Assembly: GCA_963747515.1 (NCBI GenBank)
Contig: CAVVFN010000008.1
Coordinates: 62,001 to 126,000, forward strand
Direction: 5' to 3'
Source: Mariniphaga sp963747515
GTDB taxonomy: Bacteria; Bacteroidota; Bacteroidia; Bacteroidales; Prolixibacteraceae
DNA: 64,000 bases
Shown: positions 52,654 to 62,010 of the stretch, in pieces
Numbering within the stretch: position 1 is the first letter of the stretch
How the letters are laid out: every line of letters begins with the position of its first letter
The notes under the pieces: model-generated
The model's input: the letters and a program-made list of their open reading frames with translations, nothing else
The model's database searches: none
Told to the model about the DNA's origin: nothing
Made by a program: the position numbers and the translations under genes

Positions 52654-54588
52654 CTAATTGCAATATCTCTTAATAATATTATAAGCTCCTTGAATTCCCA
52701 ATTCGCCGGCCCGGCTTAAATCAAGTGCCCCTCCATCAATATCATCAAGAAAAATTTTTGTAAGCCCCCGGTTAAAATAGGCTTCTGCAAATTCAGGTTC
52801 GAGTTCAATGGCAACATTTAAATCTTCAATAGCATTTTTATATTCTTTTAATCTTAATTTGATGTAGGCACGGTTGTAATAACCAAAAAAGAATTCAGGT
52901 TTGAGGTATAACAACTGCTGGTAATCATCCAAAATTTTCTGGTATTCCGGCAAATCAAGTACAGTTTCTTCATTCCCATTGCCGGAAGCTCCAACCGAAA
53001 CCGATAATTCTTCCACGGGGTTGGCAAGCTGTTCAATTTGTTCGAGCATTTTATACCGGGTATTTCCTCTTATAAAATACACAATTGCCTGTTCCTTATC
53101 CAATTCGAGGGAACGGTTTAAATCGTCAAAAGCAGCATTGTAATCGCCGGTCAGGCTATAAAAGATGCCGCGGTTCATAAAATTATGACTGCTTTTTTCA
53201 ATATTAAGCCGGGCATTATAATAAAGGATAAAATTTTCGAATACTTCCCGGTATTCATCTACCGGCTTATTTGTAATTGTAAACAGCGGATTGTAATTTG
53301 TTATCTGGTTTAGAGCATCGATGGCGAGATTATAATATTGTGAGCGTTCATAATCCACTGCATTCTTCTCGAAAGCAGAAATAATAAAAATTGGCTGCAG
53401 GTCGATGGCAATATTCCGGTTTTGGATTCTTCCATCTTCCACCTCCACCTCCTCATCTGCAGGCAGATTCCGGGTATCCTCAACTACCAGGTTTAATTGC
53501 TGCCGACGTTTGCGTGGGGCATCATCTGATTCGGTATCATCAGAAGCAGTCTGATTTGTATTTCCCTGGTTATTCTGCTGGTTATTGGCACTCTGATTCG
53601 TATTCGGAGCAGAACCAGACTGACCAGATGAAGCTGCTCCCTGTTTCGACTGCTGTTGCTGGGTTTGTGCCATCTGTTCTGCATCCAGTTTACGGCTTTC
53701 CAAATCGAATTGAGGATTTAGCAGTGCTGCAATCCGGTAATCGTTTTCAAATCCGGGCCGTCCCAGCACTTCCCTCGCCATGGCACGGTTAAACCAGGCA
53801 CTTGCCAATTCCGTATCCAGCCGGAGTGCCATGTCATAATCCATTATGGCCCCTTCATAATCGCCCAGCTTATGTTTTACGATTCCCCGGTTATTATATG
53901 CCATTGCATTTTCAGGTTCAAACTTTATTGCCTGATCGTAATCACGCAATGCTGATGCATAATCATCCATCTCAAAACGGGCGATACCGCGATTAAGATA
54001 TGCTCCGGCATAATGAGGGCGAATAACAATGACCTGGTTTAAATCACGTATAGCTTCTTCCAGATTACCCTGAACTATCCGTGCATTGCTGCGGTTCATC
54101 AGGGCATTTGTCGATTTGGAATTTATTTCGAGCGCCTTGTTGTAGTCTTCTATGGCACCTTCTACATCTTTCAGGGCAAGTTTTGCTATTCCCCGGTTAT
54201 TGTAAATAGGCTCATTTTTAGGATCAAATTCCAGTCCCCGGTTATAATCCTCAATTGCCTTTTTATAATCTCCAAGATTATGATATGCCATACCACGGTA
54301 CATAAATGCCAGAGGATAAAAAGGCTTCATTTCAATGGCCTTGTTGTAATCAAGAATGGCACCCCGGTAATCTTCAAGCTGTTGTTTAGCTACCCCCCTG
54401 TAGAAGTAAGCTTCGGGAACGTAGGGCTTAAATTTAATTACGATATTAAAATATTCGATGGCTCCGGTATAATTCTCAATGGAAATACGGGTCCGGCCTA
54501 CCCTCATATAATGGTTTATATTTAGCTGCGCCTCGGTAAAAACAGCTGATATCAGCAAAATTACCAGTGCAATAATATATTTCTTCAT
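52654..54588 (-). CDS. Exported TPR-repeat protein
   Basis: A 644-residue protein with a signal peptide (YIIALVILLISAVFTEA). Residues ~25-300 hold about eight consecutive TPR units of near-consensus type (PYVPEAYFYRGVAKQQLEDY, AMAYNNRGIVKHKLGDYEGA). Residues ~315-375 are a low-complexity Gln/Asn/Ser linker ending APRKRRQQ. Further TPR units follow at about 450-500 and 560-640 (FAEAYFNRGLTKIFLDDIDG). It probably works as a periplasmic assembly scaffold. The start is preceded by AGGAGA. Partners unknown; it diverges from the tag gene. Confidence 0.85.
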   Translation of the reverse strand: MKKYIIALVILLISAVFTEAQLNINHYMRVGRTRISIENYTGAIEYFNIVIKFKPYVPEAYFYRGVAKQQLEDYRGAILDYNKAIEMKPFYPLAFMYRGMAYHNLGDYKKAIEDYNRGLEFDPKNEPIYNNRGIAKLALKDVEGAIEDYNKALEINSKSTNALMNRSNARIVQGNLEEAIRDLNQVIVIRPHYAGAYLNRGIARFEMDDYASALRDYDQAIKFEPENAMAYNNRGIVKHKLGDYEGAIMDYDMALRLDTELASAWFNRAMAREVLGRPGFENDYRIAALLNPQFDLESRKLDAEQMAQTQQQQSKQGAASSGQSGSAPNTNQSANNQQNNQGNTNQTASDDTESDDAPRKRRQQLNLVVEDTRNLPADEEVEVEDGRIQNRNIAIDLQPIFIISAFEKNAVDYERSQYYNLAIDALNQITNYNPLFTITNKPVDEYREVFENFILYYNARLNIEKSSHNFMNRGIFYSLTGDYNAAFDDLNRSLELDKEQAIVYFIRGNTRYKMLEQIEQLANPVEELSVSVGASGNGNEETVLDLPEYQKILDDYQQLLYLKPEFFFGYYNRAYIKLRLKEYKNAIEDLNVAIELEPEFAEAYFNRGLTKIFLDDIDGGALDLSRAGELGIQGAYNIIKRYCN

Positions 54589-54680
54589 TTTTTTTCTCCT
54601 TAGTCAGCAAAAATAATATTAAATGAAAACAGGAACCATATTCATTAGTTTTATTTAACTTTTCAAAAAAAAACAAAATT

Positions 54681-55262
54681 ATGTGTAAAAGGTGTAACTG
54701 GGCTTTAGGAAACGGGTTAATGATGAAATACCACGACACAGAATGGGGCGTTCCGCTTCATGACGACCAGAAACTTTTTGAATTCCTGATATTAGAGGGA
54801 TTCCAGGCTGGCCTAAGCTGGCAGATTGTACTCAATAAGCGGGAAGCATTTAGAATGGCATTGGACGATTTTAATCCGGAAACCATCGCCCGGTACAGTC
54901 AGTCGAAAATTGACGACCTTATGAATGATAAATCAATTATCCGCAACAAACTAAAACTGCATGCCTGTGTCAATAATGCCCTTCGTTTCCTGGAGGTAAG
55001 GAAAGAATTTATCAGTTTCGACAGGTACATATGGAGTTTCGTAAACGATAAACCTATAATTAATGCATTTTCAGGCACAAATGAACTTCCGGCTAAAACA
55101 AACCTTTCAGATAAAATATCAGATGATTTGAAAAAACGGGGATTTAAATTTGTGGGGTCAACCATTATTTATGCTCATATGCAGGCTACCGGTATAGTAA
55201 ACGATCATCTGACAGGTTGTTTTCGATATTCCGAAATAAATAAAATTAACAGTACTGATTAA
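54681..55262 (+). CDS. tag: DNA-3-methyladenine glycosylase I
   Basis: A 193-residue base-excision repair enzyme that removes 3-methyladenine from alkylated DNA. The family zinc site is present: Cys in the N-terminal CKRCNW, His in MMKYHDTEWGVP, and His and Cys in VNDHLTGCF near the end. The helix-hairpin region FEFLILEGFQAGLSWQIVLNKR carries the Glu and aromatic residues of the base pocket. Length is as expected. Single gene with an A-rich ribosome site. Confidence 0.95.
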   Translation: MCKRCNWALGNGLMMKYHDTEWGVPLHDDQKLFEFLILEGFQAGLSWQIVLNKREAFRMALDDFNPETIARYSQSKIDDLMNDKSIIRNKLKLHACVNNALRFLEVRKEFISFDRYIWSFVNDKPIINAFSGTNELPAKTNLSDKISDDLKKRGFKFVGSTIIYAHMQATGIVNDHLTGCFRYSEINKINSTD

Positions 55263-55342
55263 ATATGTTTTGAAATGTTAAAAATTTTTCAAAGAAAATA
55301 TTATTGCTAATTTTGAATTTCAAAAAAGAAAAAATCGGTTAG

Positions 55343-56554
55343 ATGAATAAGCAGATAAACTTCCTGCTGACAGCAACCTTTGTTGTCAGTTTTTTATTTC
55401 CCGCCTTTGCACAAAATAATCCGAAAGAACGATATGATGAATGGCAATTTACAGATGTCAAAGTAATGTTGTCTACTCCCGTAGAGGACCAGAACCTAAC
55501 AGGAACATGCTGGGCATTTGCAGGCCTTTCTTTCCTTTCTTCCGAAATGATCAGAATGGGTAAACCAGGCGTCAACTTTTCGGAAATGTTTGTTGTGCGG
55601 CAGACTTATGCTGAAAAAGGAAAGAAATATGTTCGTCTTCATGGCAACCTGAACTTTTCAGAAGGAGGTGCTTTCCATGATGTTACCAATGTGATTTCAA
55701 ACTATGGAATGGTTCCTGAAGATGCATACAAAGGCTTGAATTATGGAGAAGAAAAACATGTTCATGGTGAGATGGATACTGTTCTTAAAGAATATATCGA
55801 TGCGGTTGCGGAAAACAGGAATCAAAAACTCAGCACGGCCTGGTATGATGCTTATACGCAAATCCTCGATACTTATTTGGGAGAAGTTCCGGAAAAATTT
55901 AAATACGATGGAAAAATTTATACACCCCTGAGCTTTGCAAATAGTTATATGGGGCTTAACATGAATGATTATGTTGAGATAACTTCATTCACTCACCATC
56001 CGTTTTATTCGAAATTCATCCTGGAGGTTCCCGATAACTGGTCGTGGGATGAAATGTATAATGTTCCGCTCCCTGAGCTGGAAGAAATCATTGATTATTC
56101 TTTAAACAATGGATTTACTGTAGCCTGGGCAGCAGATGTCAGTGAAAAAGGGTTTTTGAGCGGAAAGCAGGGTGTGGCTGTTTTACCGGAAGTACCCGAA
56201 AAAAACATGAATGATGCTGAAAAAGCCCGATGGGAAGCTCTGTCTGAAAAAGAACAGGAAGATGAATTGTACAAACTTATAAAACCAGTACCGGAAAAGC
56301 AGGTAACACAGGAAATGCGCCAGACAGCGTTCGACAATTTTCAAACCACTGATGATCATGGAATGCACATTATAGGCATTGCAAAAGACAAGCGTGGAGA
56401 AACATTTTATAAAGTAAAAAATTCATGGGGCAATTACAACCGGTTCAACGGGTATTTTTATGCATCTAAACCCTACGTGAGTTATAAAACCATGTGCATA
56501 ATGGTGCATAAAGATGCTATTCCTCCTTCAATAAGAGAGAAACTGAATTTATAA
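55343..56554 (+). CDS. Peptidase C1B (bleomycin hydrolase-like), exported
   Basis: A 403-residue papain-superfamily aminopeptidase. A signal peptide (residues 1-23, ending AFA) directs it out of the cytoplasm. The catalytic residues are Cys56 (GTCWAFAG), His342 (DDHGMHIIG) and Asn360 (VKNSWG); Gln50 (EDQ) provides the oxyanion hole. A Lys/Glu-rich insertion at about 275-325 (EVPEKNMNDAEKARWEALSE) is typical of the C1B type. C1B enzymes trim N-terminal residues and cleave bleomycin-like compounds. It is followed by a terminator at 56561. Confidence 0.9.
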   Translation: MNKQINFLLTATFVVSFLFPAFAQNNPKERYDEWQFTDVKVMLSTPVEDQNLTGTCWAFAGLSFLSSEMIRMGKPGVNFSEMFVVRQTYAEKGKKYVRLHGNLNFSEGGAFHDVTNVISNYGMVPEDAYKGLNYGEEKHVHGEMDTVLKEYIDAVAENRNQKLSTAWYDAYTQILDTYLGEVPEKFKYDGKIYTPLSFANSYMGLNMNDYVEITSFTHHPFYSKFILEVPDNWSWDEMYNVPLPELEEIIDYSLNNGFTVAWAADVSEKGFLSGKQGVAVLPEVPEKNMNDAEKARWEALSEKEQEDELYKLIKPVPEKQVTQEMRQTAFDNFQTTDDHGMHIIGIAKDKRGETFYKVKNSWGNYNRFNGYFYASKPYVSYKTMCIMVHKDAIPPSIREKLNL

Positions 56555-56560
56555 GATCAG

Positions 56561-56587
56561 GGACTGCAGTTTTTTGCAGTCCTTTTT
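56561..56587 (+). terminator. Rho-independent terminator
   Basis: GGACTGCA and TGCAGTCC pair around GTTTTT and are followed by TTTTT, right after the C1B peptidase gene. Confidence 0.85.
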
Positions 56588-56614
56588 CAATTTTTACATA
56601 AAAAAAACGAAACG

Positions 56615-57517
56615 ATGAGACGCATCCTGGTTATAGTGCTCTTTATTTCCGCCACTCTTCATGGATTTGCTCAACAGGAAGATACGGATTATACCTGGTG
56701 GAACAAATTGCACAATTGGGAAGAAGGAGATCCCGGCTGGCGCAACTGGATTAAAATATCACCCGGCTACCTTGGACCAAATGCCCTTCCTGTGCCACAA
56801 GTTCAAAAGGGAGTGCTTTCATCAAAAGCTGAGATAGAACTTACGGCATCCAATCATTTTCATAAAGGAGATCCTACCCGCGATGTTTCAGGATATGTCT
56901 ATTTTCCTTTTGCGGAAAATAAAATTGCAGTGGAATTGTACGGGGTGGCTTTCGAGCAATTTGCCTTTTCAAAAGAGATCAGAGATGAACGTTTTGCCCG
57001 GATTGTAGATGGGAAAGGAACAGCAATAGGTGATTTCTATTTCAGTACCCTGATTCAGATAGTGCGTGATAAAAAATTTCCGAATACCTTATTCCGTTTT
57101 GCTACAAAAACAGCATCAGGCAATCAACTGGAAGGTGCCCGTTATACCGACAGCCCGGGCTATTTTTTTGACTTTAGCTTTTCTAAAAACCTGGGGCCTG
57201 GAACAACCTCGTTTTTCAGGCCATTCGGAATGCTGGGATTTTACAGCTGGCAAACAAACGATGAACTGAACCTGCAAAACGATGCCCTTCTTTATGGCGC
57301 TGGAGTAGATTTCATCTGTTACCACTGGCTTTTTTCCACATCATGGTCAGGTTACTCGGGTTATAAAAATGAACGCGATAAACCCATGCAAATCAATTTC
57401 GATCTGCGTAAGGACTTTCAGGATAAAGCCATACGGCTTCAATACCACCATGGCTTAAGGCATTGGGAATATAAAACCGTCAGGGTTTCCTATATCTGGA
57501 AGTTGAAACAAAGTTAA
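56615..57517 (+). CDS. Hypothetical exported protein, outer-membrane-like
   Basis: A 300-residue protein with a signal peptide (RRILVIVLFISATLHGFAQ). The mature part has alternating hydrophobic and polar residues with many Phe, Tyr and Trp (IAVELYGVAFEQFAF, YFFDFSFSKNLGPG, WLFSTSWSGYSGYKN, TVRVSYIWKL), as in outer-membrane beta-barrels of about 10-12 strands. It starts with a Trp-rich segment (DYTWWNKLHNWEEGDPGWRN). No family recognised. A terminator separates it from the peptidase gene. Function unknown. Confidence 0.65.
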   Translation: MRRILVIVLFISATLHGFAQQEDTDYTWWNKLHNWEEGDPGWRNWIKISPGYLGPNALPVPQVQKGVLSSKAEIELTASNHFHKGDPTRDVSGYVYFPFAENKIAVELYGVAFEQFAFSKEIRDERFARIVDGKGTAIGDFYFSTLIQIVRDKKFPNTLFRFATKTASGNQLEGARYTDSPGYFFDFSFSKNLGPGTTSFFRPFGMLGFYSWQTNDELNLQNDALLYGAGVDFICYHWLFSTSWSGYSGYKNERDKPMQINFDLRKDFQDKAIRLQYHHGLRHWEYKTVRVSYIWKLKQS

Positions 57518-57740
57518 ACTATAAAGTACAAATAACTTTTCTATTAATCCTATTCGTAGTTTCTTACCTTTTAAAATTTGCTTGCCGGTACAATACTCAT
57601 TCCTGTTACACTGACTAAGGCAAATAAACAGCTTTAATGATTTCATGCTGCATTTCTTGCACCTATAACTAATTTACTGCAAAGCATTATTAACAGGTTA
57701 CTTTTTTAAAACGAACCAAAAAAAACAAATTATCGTCCCT

Positions 57741-58109
57741 TCAATCCAATTTTCTTCCAAATGGAGTAAGTGCCAGTGAAACCATTTTAAAATGTTGTTT
57801 AGCCCAGGGAATTCCAATTATTGTAATTCCAAGCAGAATTCCAAAAATTAAATGAGTAATGGCAATCCATATTCCTGCTACAATCAGCCAAAGAATGTTC
57901 ATTATGGCAGAGAGGCATCCTGAAGCATGTTCCATGTAGGATATTTTTGTTCCAAAAGGCCAAAGAGCAAGAATTCCCAGTTTGAAAGCCTGAAGTCCAA
58001 AGGGAATACCAATGATGGTTATACACAAGGCAATCCCTGCAACTATATACTCTAAAAAAATAGTCAGACCTCCAAATATCAGCCAGATAATGTTGCCTAT
58101 CAGTTTCAT
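57741..58109 (-). CDS. yccF: YccF domain inner-membrane protein
   Basis: The start is set at 58109 (MKLIGNIIWLIFGGL), giving 122 residues; an upstream in-frame ATG would overlap the divergent sulfatase-maturase gene. Two repeats of the YccF domain are visible: WLIFGGLTIFLEYIVAGIAL with TIIGIPFGLQAFKLGILALWPFG, and WLIVAGIWIAITHLIFGILL with TIIGIPWAKQHFKMVSLALTPFG. About four membrane segments. Members are small integral inner-membrane proteins of unclear function. It diverges from the maturase gene with ~100 bases between. Confidence 0.88.
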   Translation of the reverse strand: MKLIGNIIWLIFGGLTIFLEYIVAGIALCITIIGIPFGLQAFKLGILALWPFGTKISYMEHASGCLSAIMNILWLIVAGIWIAITHLIFGILLGITIIGIPWAKQHFKMVSLALTPFGRKLD

Positions 58110-58212
58110 AAAGATTATTTTTTTACTTCCTGTTGTAAAATTAACTCTATTTTTTTTAAAGCATGCAGATTTTAGTATGTTTGCAACGATAGATAAATAC
58201 CGGAGGAGAAGC

Positions 58213-59412
58213 ATGTCAAAAAATTTCAGGCCCTTAACATCAGTACTGGTAAAACCAACCGGCCCCGACTGCAATTTAAACTGTACCTATTGTTTTTATC
58301 TCGAAAAAGCGGGATTGTTTCCTGAAACAAGTCGTCACCGCATGAGCGATGAAGTTCAGGAAGAAATGATCAGGCAGGTGATGCAGCAATCGGGCAATGC
58401 CGTATCTATTGCATGGCAGGGGGGAGAACCTGCGCTCATGGGGCTCGATTTTTATAAACGCGCAGTTGAACTGGAAATGAAGTACGGCCATGGACAAACT
58501 GTGGGTAATGGATTACAAACAAATGGAATGCTTTTAAACCTCGAATGGGCTGATTTTTTAAAGAAATACGACTGGTTGGTTGGTCTTTCGCTCGATGGTC
58601 CGGAACATATCCATAATCGCTACCGGATGGATAAAACCGGAAAAGGTACCCATCAAAAGGTTGAAGAGAACATCCGCATGCTTCTTGAAAGCGGAGTGGC
58701 AGTAAACGTACTGGCTACATTAAACGATTATTCAGTTCAGTTTCCCGATGAAACATACAACTATTTCAAATCACTGGGATTAACATGGATGCAGTTTATT
58801 CCCATAGTAGAGACGGATCCACATGATCCTTCCAGAGCAGCGCCTTTTTCTGTTTCAGCCAAAGCTTACGGTGAATTCCTCTGCCGGATATTTGATTTAT
58901 GGAAAGCCGATTTCGAAAACGGTCAGCCTACCACACAGGTGCGTCATTTTGATTCGGTTTTTTATCCTTATGTCGGACTTCAGGCACCCGAATGTACCAT
59001 GATGAAAGAATGTGGCCCCTACGTGGTGATTGAGCACAATGGAAATGTTTACAGTTGTGATTTTTTTGTTGAACCAAAGTGGAAACTGGGTAATGTTATG
59101 AACCACAAGATAATTACCCTGCTGAATTCAAAAAAGCAACAGGTGTTTGGAGCTGCAAAAGCAATACTTCCCGGAGAATGCCGTCGCTGTCCATGGCTGA
59201 GCAAATGTTACGGCGGCTGTACAAAGGACCGTATCAAAGACCCTCAGGATAAGCGGAAACCAAGGTTCTGCCAATCGTATAAAATGTTTTTTTCACATGC
59301 CGATCAAACAATGAGATTTCTGGCGGAAGACTGGAAGAAAAATCAGCATGACATTCAAGAACGCGAACGTTCCGGCGGAACATACAATGCATTCAAAGAT
59401 TTCATCAACTAG
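58213..59412 (+). CDS. Anaerobic sulfatase-maturating enzyme (radical SAM/SPASM)
   Basis: The start is at 58213 (MSKNFRPLTSVLVKPTG), 399 residues, preceded by a strong ribosome site GGAGGAGAAGC; the frame extends upstream only through the divergent yccF gene. The radical SAM cluster is C20-x3-C24-x2-C27 (CNLNCTYCFYLEK). The C-terminal SPASM region has the further cluster Cys residues in EC(T)MMKEC, VYSCDFF and CRRCPWLSKCYGGC. The enzyme converts Cys (or Ser) of sulfatases to formylglycine before export, independent of oxygen. Likely clients are the two sulfatases at 25422 and 26955, both with Cys-type sites, although the gene lies 30 kb from them. Confidence 0.93.
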   Translation: MSKNFRPLTSVLVKPTGPDCNLNCTYCFYLEKAGLFPETSRHRMSDEVQEEMIRQVMQQSGNAVSIAWQGGEPALMGLDFYKRAVELEMKYGHGQTVGNGLQTNGMLLNLEWADFLKKYDWLVGLSLDGPEHIHNRYRMDKTGKGTHQKVEENIRMLLESGVAVNVLATLNDYSVQFPDETYNYFKSLGLTWMQFIPIVETDPHDPSRAAPFSVSAKAYGEFLCRIFDLWKADFENGQPTTQVRHFDSVFYPYVGLQAPECTMMKECGPYVVIEHNGNVYSCDFFVEPKWKLGNVMNHKIITLLNSKKQQVFGAAKAILPGECRRCPWLSKCYGGCTKDRIKDPQDKRKPRFCQSYKMFFSHADQTMRFLAEDWKKNQHDIQERERSGGTYNAFKDFIN

Positions 59413-59482
59413 AAAACTTCTAATTTAACAGATGAGCATTTAAAACTTTCTGCATGAAATTTAACCGGCATTCCTAATTAGC

Positions 59483-59515
59483 CAAAAAAAAAGCCTCCCG
59501 TTACAGGGAAGCTTT
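59483..59515 (-). terminator. Terminator of rny
   Basis: Read on the minus strand, AAGCTTCCCTG and GGGAGGCTT pair and are followed by nine T residues, just beyond the rny stop codon. Confidence 0.8.
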
Positions 59516-59545
59516 GTTACAGCTTTTTCAATTATTCATTTACCT

Positions 59546-61108
59546 TTACTTTGCATAGCTGACCACACGGGTCTCCCTGATAACAGTAATTTTAATCTGT
59601 CCCGGATAAGTCATCTCATCCTGAATGCGTTTTGAAATGTCGTAAGAGAGTTGTTCTGCCTCCTGATCACTCATTTTATCGGAACCTACAATCACACGCA
59701 ACTCACGTCCCGCCTGTATGGCATAAGTTTTTGTAACTCCGGGATATGAGAGAGCCAAATCCTCCAGGTCTTTCAATCGTTTGATATAAGATTCCACCAC
59801 TTCACGGCGGGCACCAGGGCGGGCACCTGAGATAGCATCACAAACCTGCACGATTGGTGCCAGTAAGGTTTCCATCTCCACTTCGTCGTGGTGGGCACCA
59901 ATAGCATTGCAAATGTCAGGCTTTTCCTTGTATTTTTCGGCCAGTTTCATACCAAAAACGGCATGCGGCAATTCAGGCTCATCATCCGGAACTTTTCCTA
60001 TATCGTGCAGTAAACCGGCGCGTTTGGCTTTCTTTGGATTTAAACCAAGTTCCGAGGCCATTATGGCACAAAGGTTGGCAACTTCACGGGAGTGCTGCAG
60101 CAGATTTTGTCCGTATGAGGATCTGTATTTCATTTTACCAATCAACCTTACCAACTCAGGATGCAGCCCGTGCACACCAAGATCGATGGCAGTTCGCTTT
60201 CCTGTCTCAATTACTTCTTCCTCAACCTGCTTTTTTACTTTTTCTACCACTTCCTCGATGCGGGCTGGGTGAATTCTTCCATCGGTAACCAACTGGTGCA
60301 ATGCCAAACGGGCAATTTCACGACGGACAGGATCAAATGCAGACAGCACTATGGCTTCAGGAGTATCGTCTACAACTATCTCAACGCCGGTAGCAGCTTC
60401 CAGAGCACGTATGTTTCTGCCTTCACGTCCAATGATTCGACCCTTTATCTCATCACTTTCTATGTGAAAAATAGTAACGGCATTTTCAACGGCAGTCTCT
60501 GTTGCCACCCGTTGTATCGATTTTACCACTATTTTTTTTGCTTCTTTTCCGGCCGTTTGCCGGGCTTCCTCCATAATTTCATTGATGTAGGCAGCAGCTT
60601 CCGACTGAGCTTCATCCTTAAGTGACTCTACAAGCTGGGCTTTAGCTTCTTCTGCCGATAACCCTGAAAGTTGCTCAAGTTTTTCAAGATTTAACCGGTG
60701 AATCTTGTCCAGTTCTTCACTTTTAAGTTCTACCCGTTGCATCTGTGCATTCAGGTTCTCACGAAGTGTTTCAACCTCTTTGCGGGTAATTTCAAATTCA
60801 CGCGTTTTCTTTTGCAGTTCTTCACGACGCTGATTGATGTTTGTTTCACGTGCATTTAATTTATTTTCCAATACATTTAACTTGGAACTTTTCTCCTGGA
60901 TAAATTTTTCATGCTCGGTTTTCAATTGTAAAAACTTTTCCTTTGCCTGAAGAATTTTATCTTTCTTAATAACTTCCCCTTCGTTGTTGGCCTCACTGAT
61001 AATTTTTCGTTTTTTCTTCCTCAGAGCTTTATCCCAGGCATAATATGCCAGAATTCCGCCGGTTATAAAACCAGCGACAGCACCTATAATAATCGATATC
61101 ACATCCAT
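59546..61108 (-). CDS. rny: Ribonuclease Y
   Basis: A 520-residue membrane-bound endoribonuclease that starts mRNA decay. The N-terminal helix (VISIIIGAVAGFITGGILAY) anchors it; residues ~30-200 are a coiled coil (KTREFEITRKEVETLRENL). The KH domain is at about 210-270 (IKGRIIGREGRNIRALE). The HD domain follows, with metal ligands in LLHDIGKVPDDE and IGAHHDEVEMETL. The end is QIKITVIRETRVVSYAK as in orthologs. Length is standard. It is downstream of zapA on the same strand but separated by a terminator hairpin. Confidence 0.97.
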   Translation of the reverse strand: MDVISIIIGAVAGFITGGILAYYAWDKALRKKKRKIISEANNEGEVIKKDKILQAKEKFLQLKTEHEKFIQEKSSKLNVLENKLNARETNINQRREELQKKTREFEITRKEVETLRENLNAQMQRVELKSEELDKIHRLNLEKLEQLSGLSAEEAKAQLVESLKDEAQSEAAAYINEIMEEARQTAGKEAKKIVVKSIQRVATETAVENAVTIFHIESDEIKGRIIGREGRNIRALEAATGVEIVVDDTPEAIVLSAFDPVRREIARLALHQLVTDGRIHPARIEEVVEKVKKQVEEEVIETGKRTAIDLGVHGLHPELVRLIGKMKYRSSYGQNLLQHSREVANLCAIMASELGLNPKKAKRAGLLHDIGKVPDDEPELPHAVFGMKLAEKYKEKPDICNAIGAHHDEVEMETLLAPIVQVCDAISGARPGARREVVESYIKRLKDLEDLALSYPGVTKTYAIQAGRELRVIVGSDKMSDQEAEQLSYDISKRIQDEMTYPGQIKITVIRETRVVSYAK

Positions 61109-61130
61109 TGTACTTAATTTTATTAACTAA

Positions 61131-61182
61131 TTAAAAATACCCGTATAAAACCGCTTTGATTCCAAAGCAGTTTAATACGGGT
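61131..61182 (-). terminator. Terminator between zapA and rny
   Basis: ACCCGTAT (61139-61146) and ATACGGGT (61175-61182) pair, with an inner CGCTTTG/CAAAGC pairing. Read on the minus strand it is followed by ATTTTTAATT. Confidence 0.7.
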
Positions 61183-61210
61183 TTCGGTAAATCTATTAAA
61201 CTTTGGTTCC

Positions 61211-61513
61211 TTATTCCGTGACCTTTTCTCTTAAAAAGTCAGAAATATCGTCATTTAAATCTTTCAGTCCATCCATAAAAAGAGACTTATCTTCACGTTC
61301 AAGCATCTCTGTATGGTTCAATGCTATCTGAAAAGCTGCCATTGCAAGTACATCCTGAGAATCTTTATCCCGAAACAGATTCCTGTACTTATCCACTGTT
61401 TCATTCAATGTTTTTGCAGCCTTACGATGTCTCTCTTCATCATTGCGATCGATTCTCAGCGGGTAAACACGTCCTTCGATCCTGATATTTATTCTTAATT
61501 GATCCTTATTCAC
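61211..61513 (-). CDS. zapA: Cell division protein ZapA
   Basis: A 100-residue FtsZ-ring stabiliser. The N-terminal beta domain is INIRIEGRVYPLRIDRNDEE, then a dimerising helix (RKAAKTLNETVDKYRN, DVLAMAAFQIALNHTEMLER), matching ZapA of other Bacteroidota. It bundles FtsZ filaments at mid-cell. The gene for a coiled-coil protein ends 6 bases upstream, so both share one transcript. Confidence 0.9.
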   Translation of the reverse strand: MNKDQLRINIRIEGRVYPLRIDRNDEERHRKAAKTLNETVDKYRNLFRDKDSQDVLAMAAFQIALNHTEMLEREDKSLFMDGLKDLNDDISDFLREKVTE

Positions 61514-61519
61514 CGTTCA

Positions 61520-61813
61520 TTACTTATTGAGTAATGCGATACACCTATCGATTTCCCGTACTAAACTATTTATTTTCCTTTTTGCTTCCCCATCCTTGTC
61601 CTTTCCGGCAAGAATATGGTTGGCAAGTTTTATATTTTCATTTTCCCTGCTCAGAACGTTCTTTTCATCCTGAAGAATTGCAATGTCGCGATTTAAAGCT
61701 GCCATATGGTCTTCCAGCACCTTTTTATCAGTTTTTATTCTTTCATACTCCTGAAACAACCGATACACATTAGCTTTAAATTCCTTAAGAAGCAAACGAT
61801 CTTCGTCAGTCAT
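61520..61813 (-). CDS. Coiled-coil protein cotranscribed with zapA
   Basis: A 97-residue, almost entirely alpha-helical protein with heptad-like spacing (LFQEYERIKTDKKVLEDHM, LNRDIAILQDEKNVLSREN), ending INSLVREIDRCIALLN. It is not similar to E. coli ZapB by motif I can name, but its size, coiled-coil form and place before zapA suggest a ZapB-like partner in the divisome. That role is inference from neighbourhood. The likely promoter box is at 61833. Confidence 0.75.
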   Translation of the reverse strand: MTDEDRLLLKEFKANVYRLFQEYERIKTDKKVLEDHMAALNRDIAILQDEKNVLSRENENIKLANHILAGKDKDGEAKRKINSLVREIDRCIALLNK

Positions 61814-61832
61814 ATTTGCAGCAATTCACGGA

Positions 61833-61840
61833 CAAAGTTA
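61833..61840 (-). promoter_or_regulatory. -7 promoter box of the coiled-coil/zapA operon
   Basis: Read on the minus strand TAACTTTG fits TAnnTTTG, 20 bases before the start codon at 61813. Confidence 0.45.
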
Positions 61841-62010
61841 ATATTTTTACCATATTGTAAAAATGTTTGCGAAATATTGACTCATATAGAATACAATTAT
61901 CATCAGGTTCTCTCGTTTAAATCCTTAAATACCGGTCTGGATAAAGGTTTATATCGCCGGTTTTTACAAATAAAAAATGTTTTTTTATTTTTACTGGTCA
62001 CTAAAAGTAC

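Noticed and set aside
58012..58212. N-terminal extension of the sulfatase maturase
   Set aside because: It overlaps the divergent yccF gene; GGAGGAG directly before ATG 58213 and family alignment support the shorter start.
60161..60625. 154-codon plus-strand frame opposite rny
   Set aside because: Antisense shadow of the conserved HD and KH domains of ribonuclease Y.
61131..61182. 6S RNA between zapA and rny
   Set aside because: The spacer is only about 100 bases and its hairpin with T-run is explained by a terminator.
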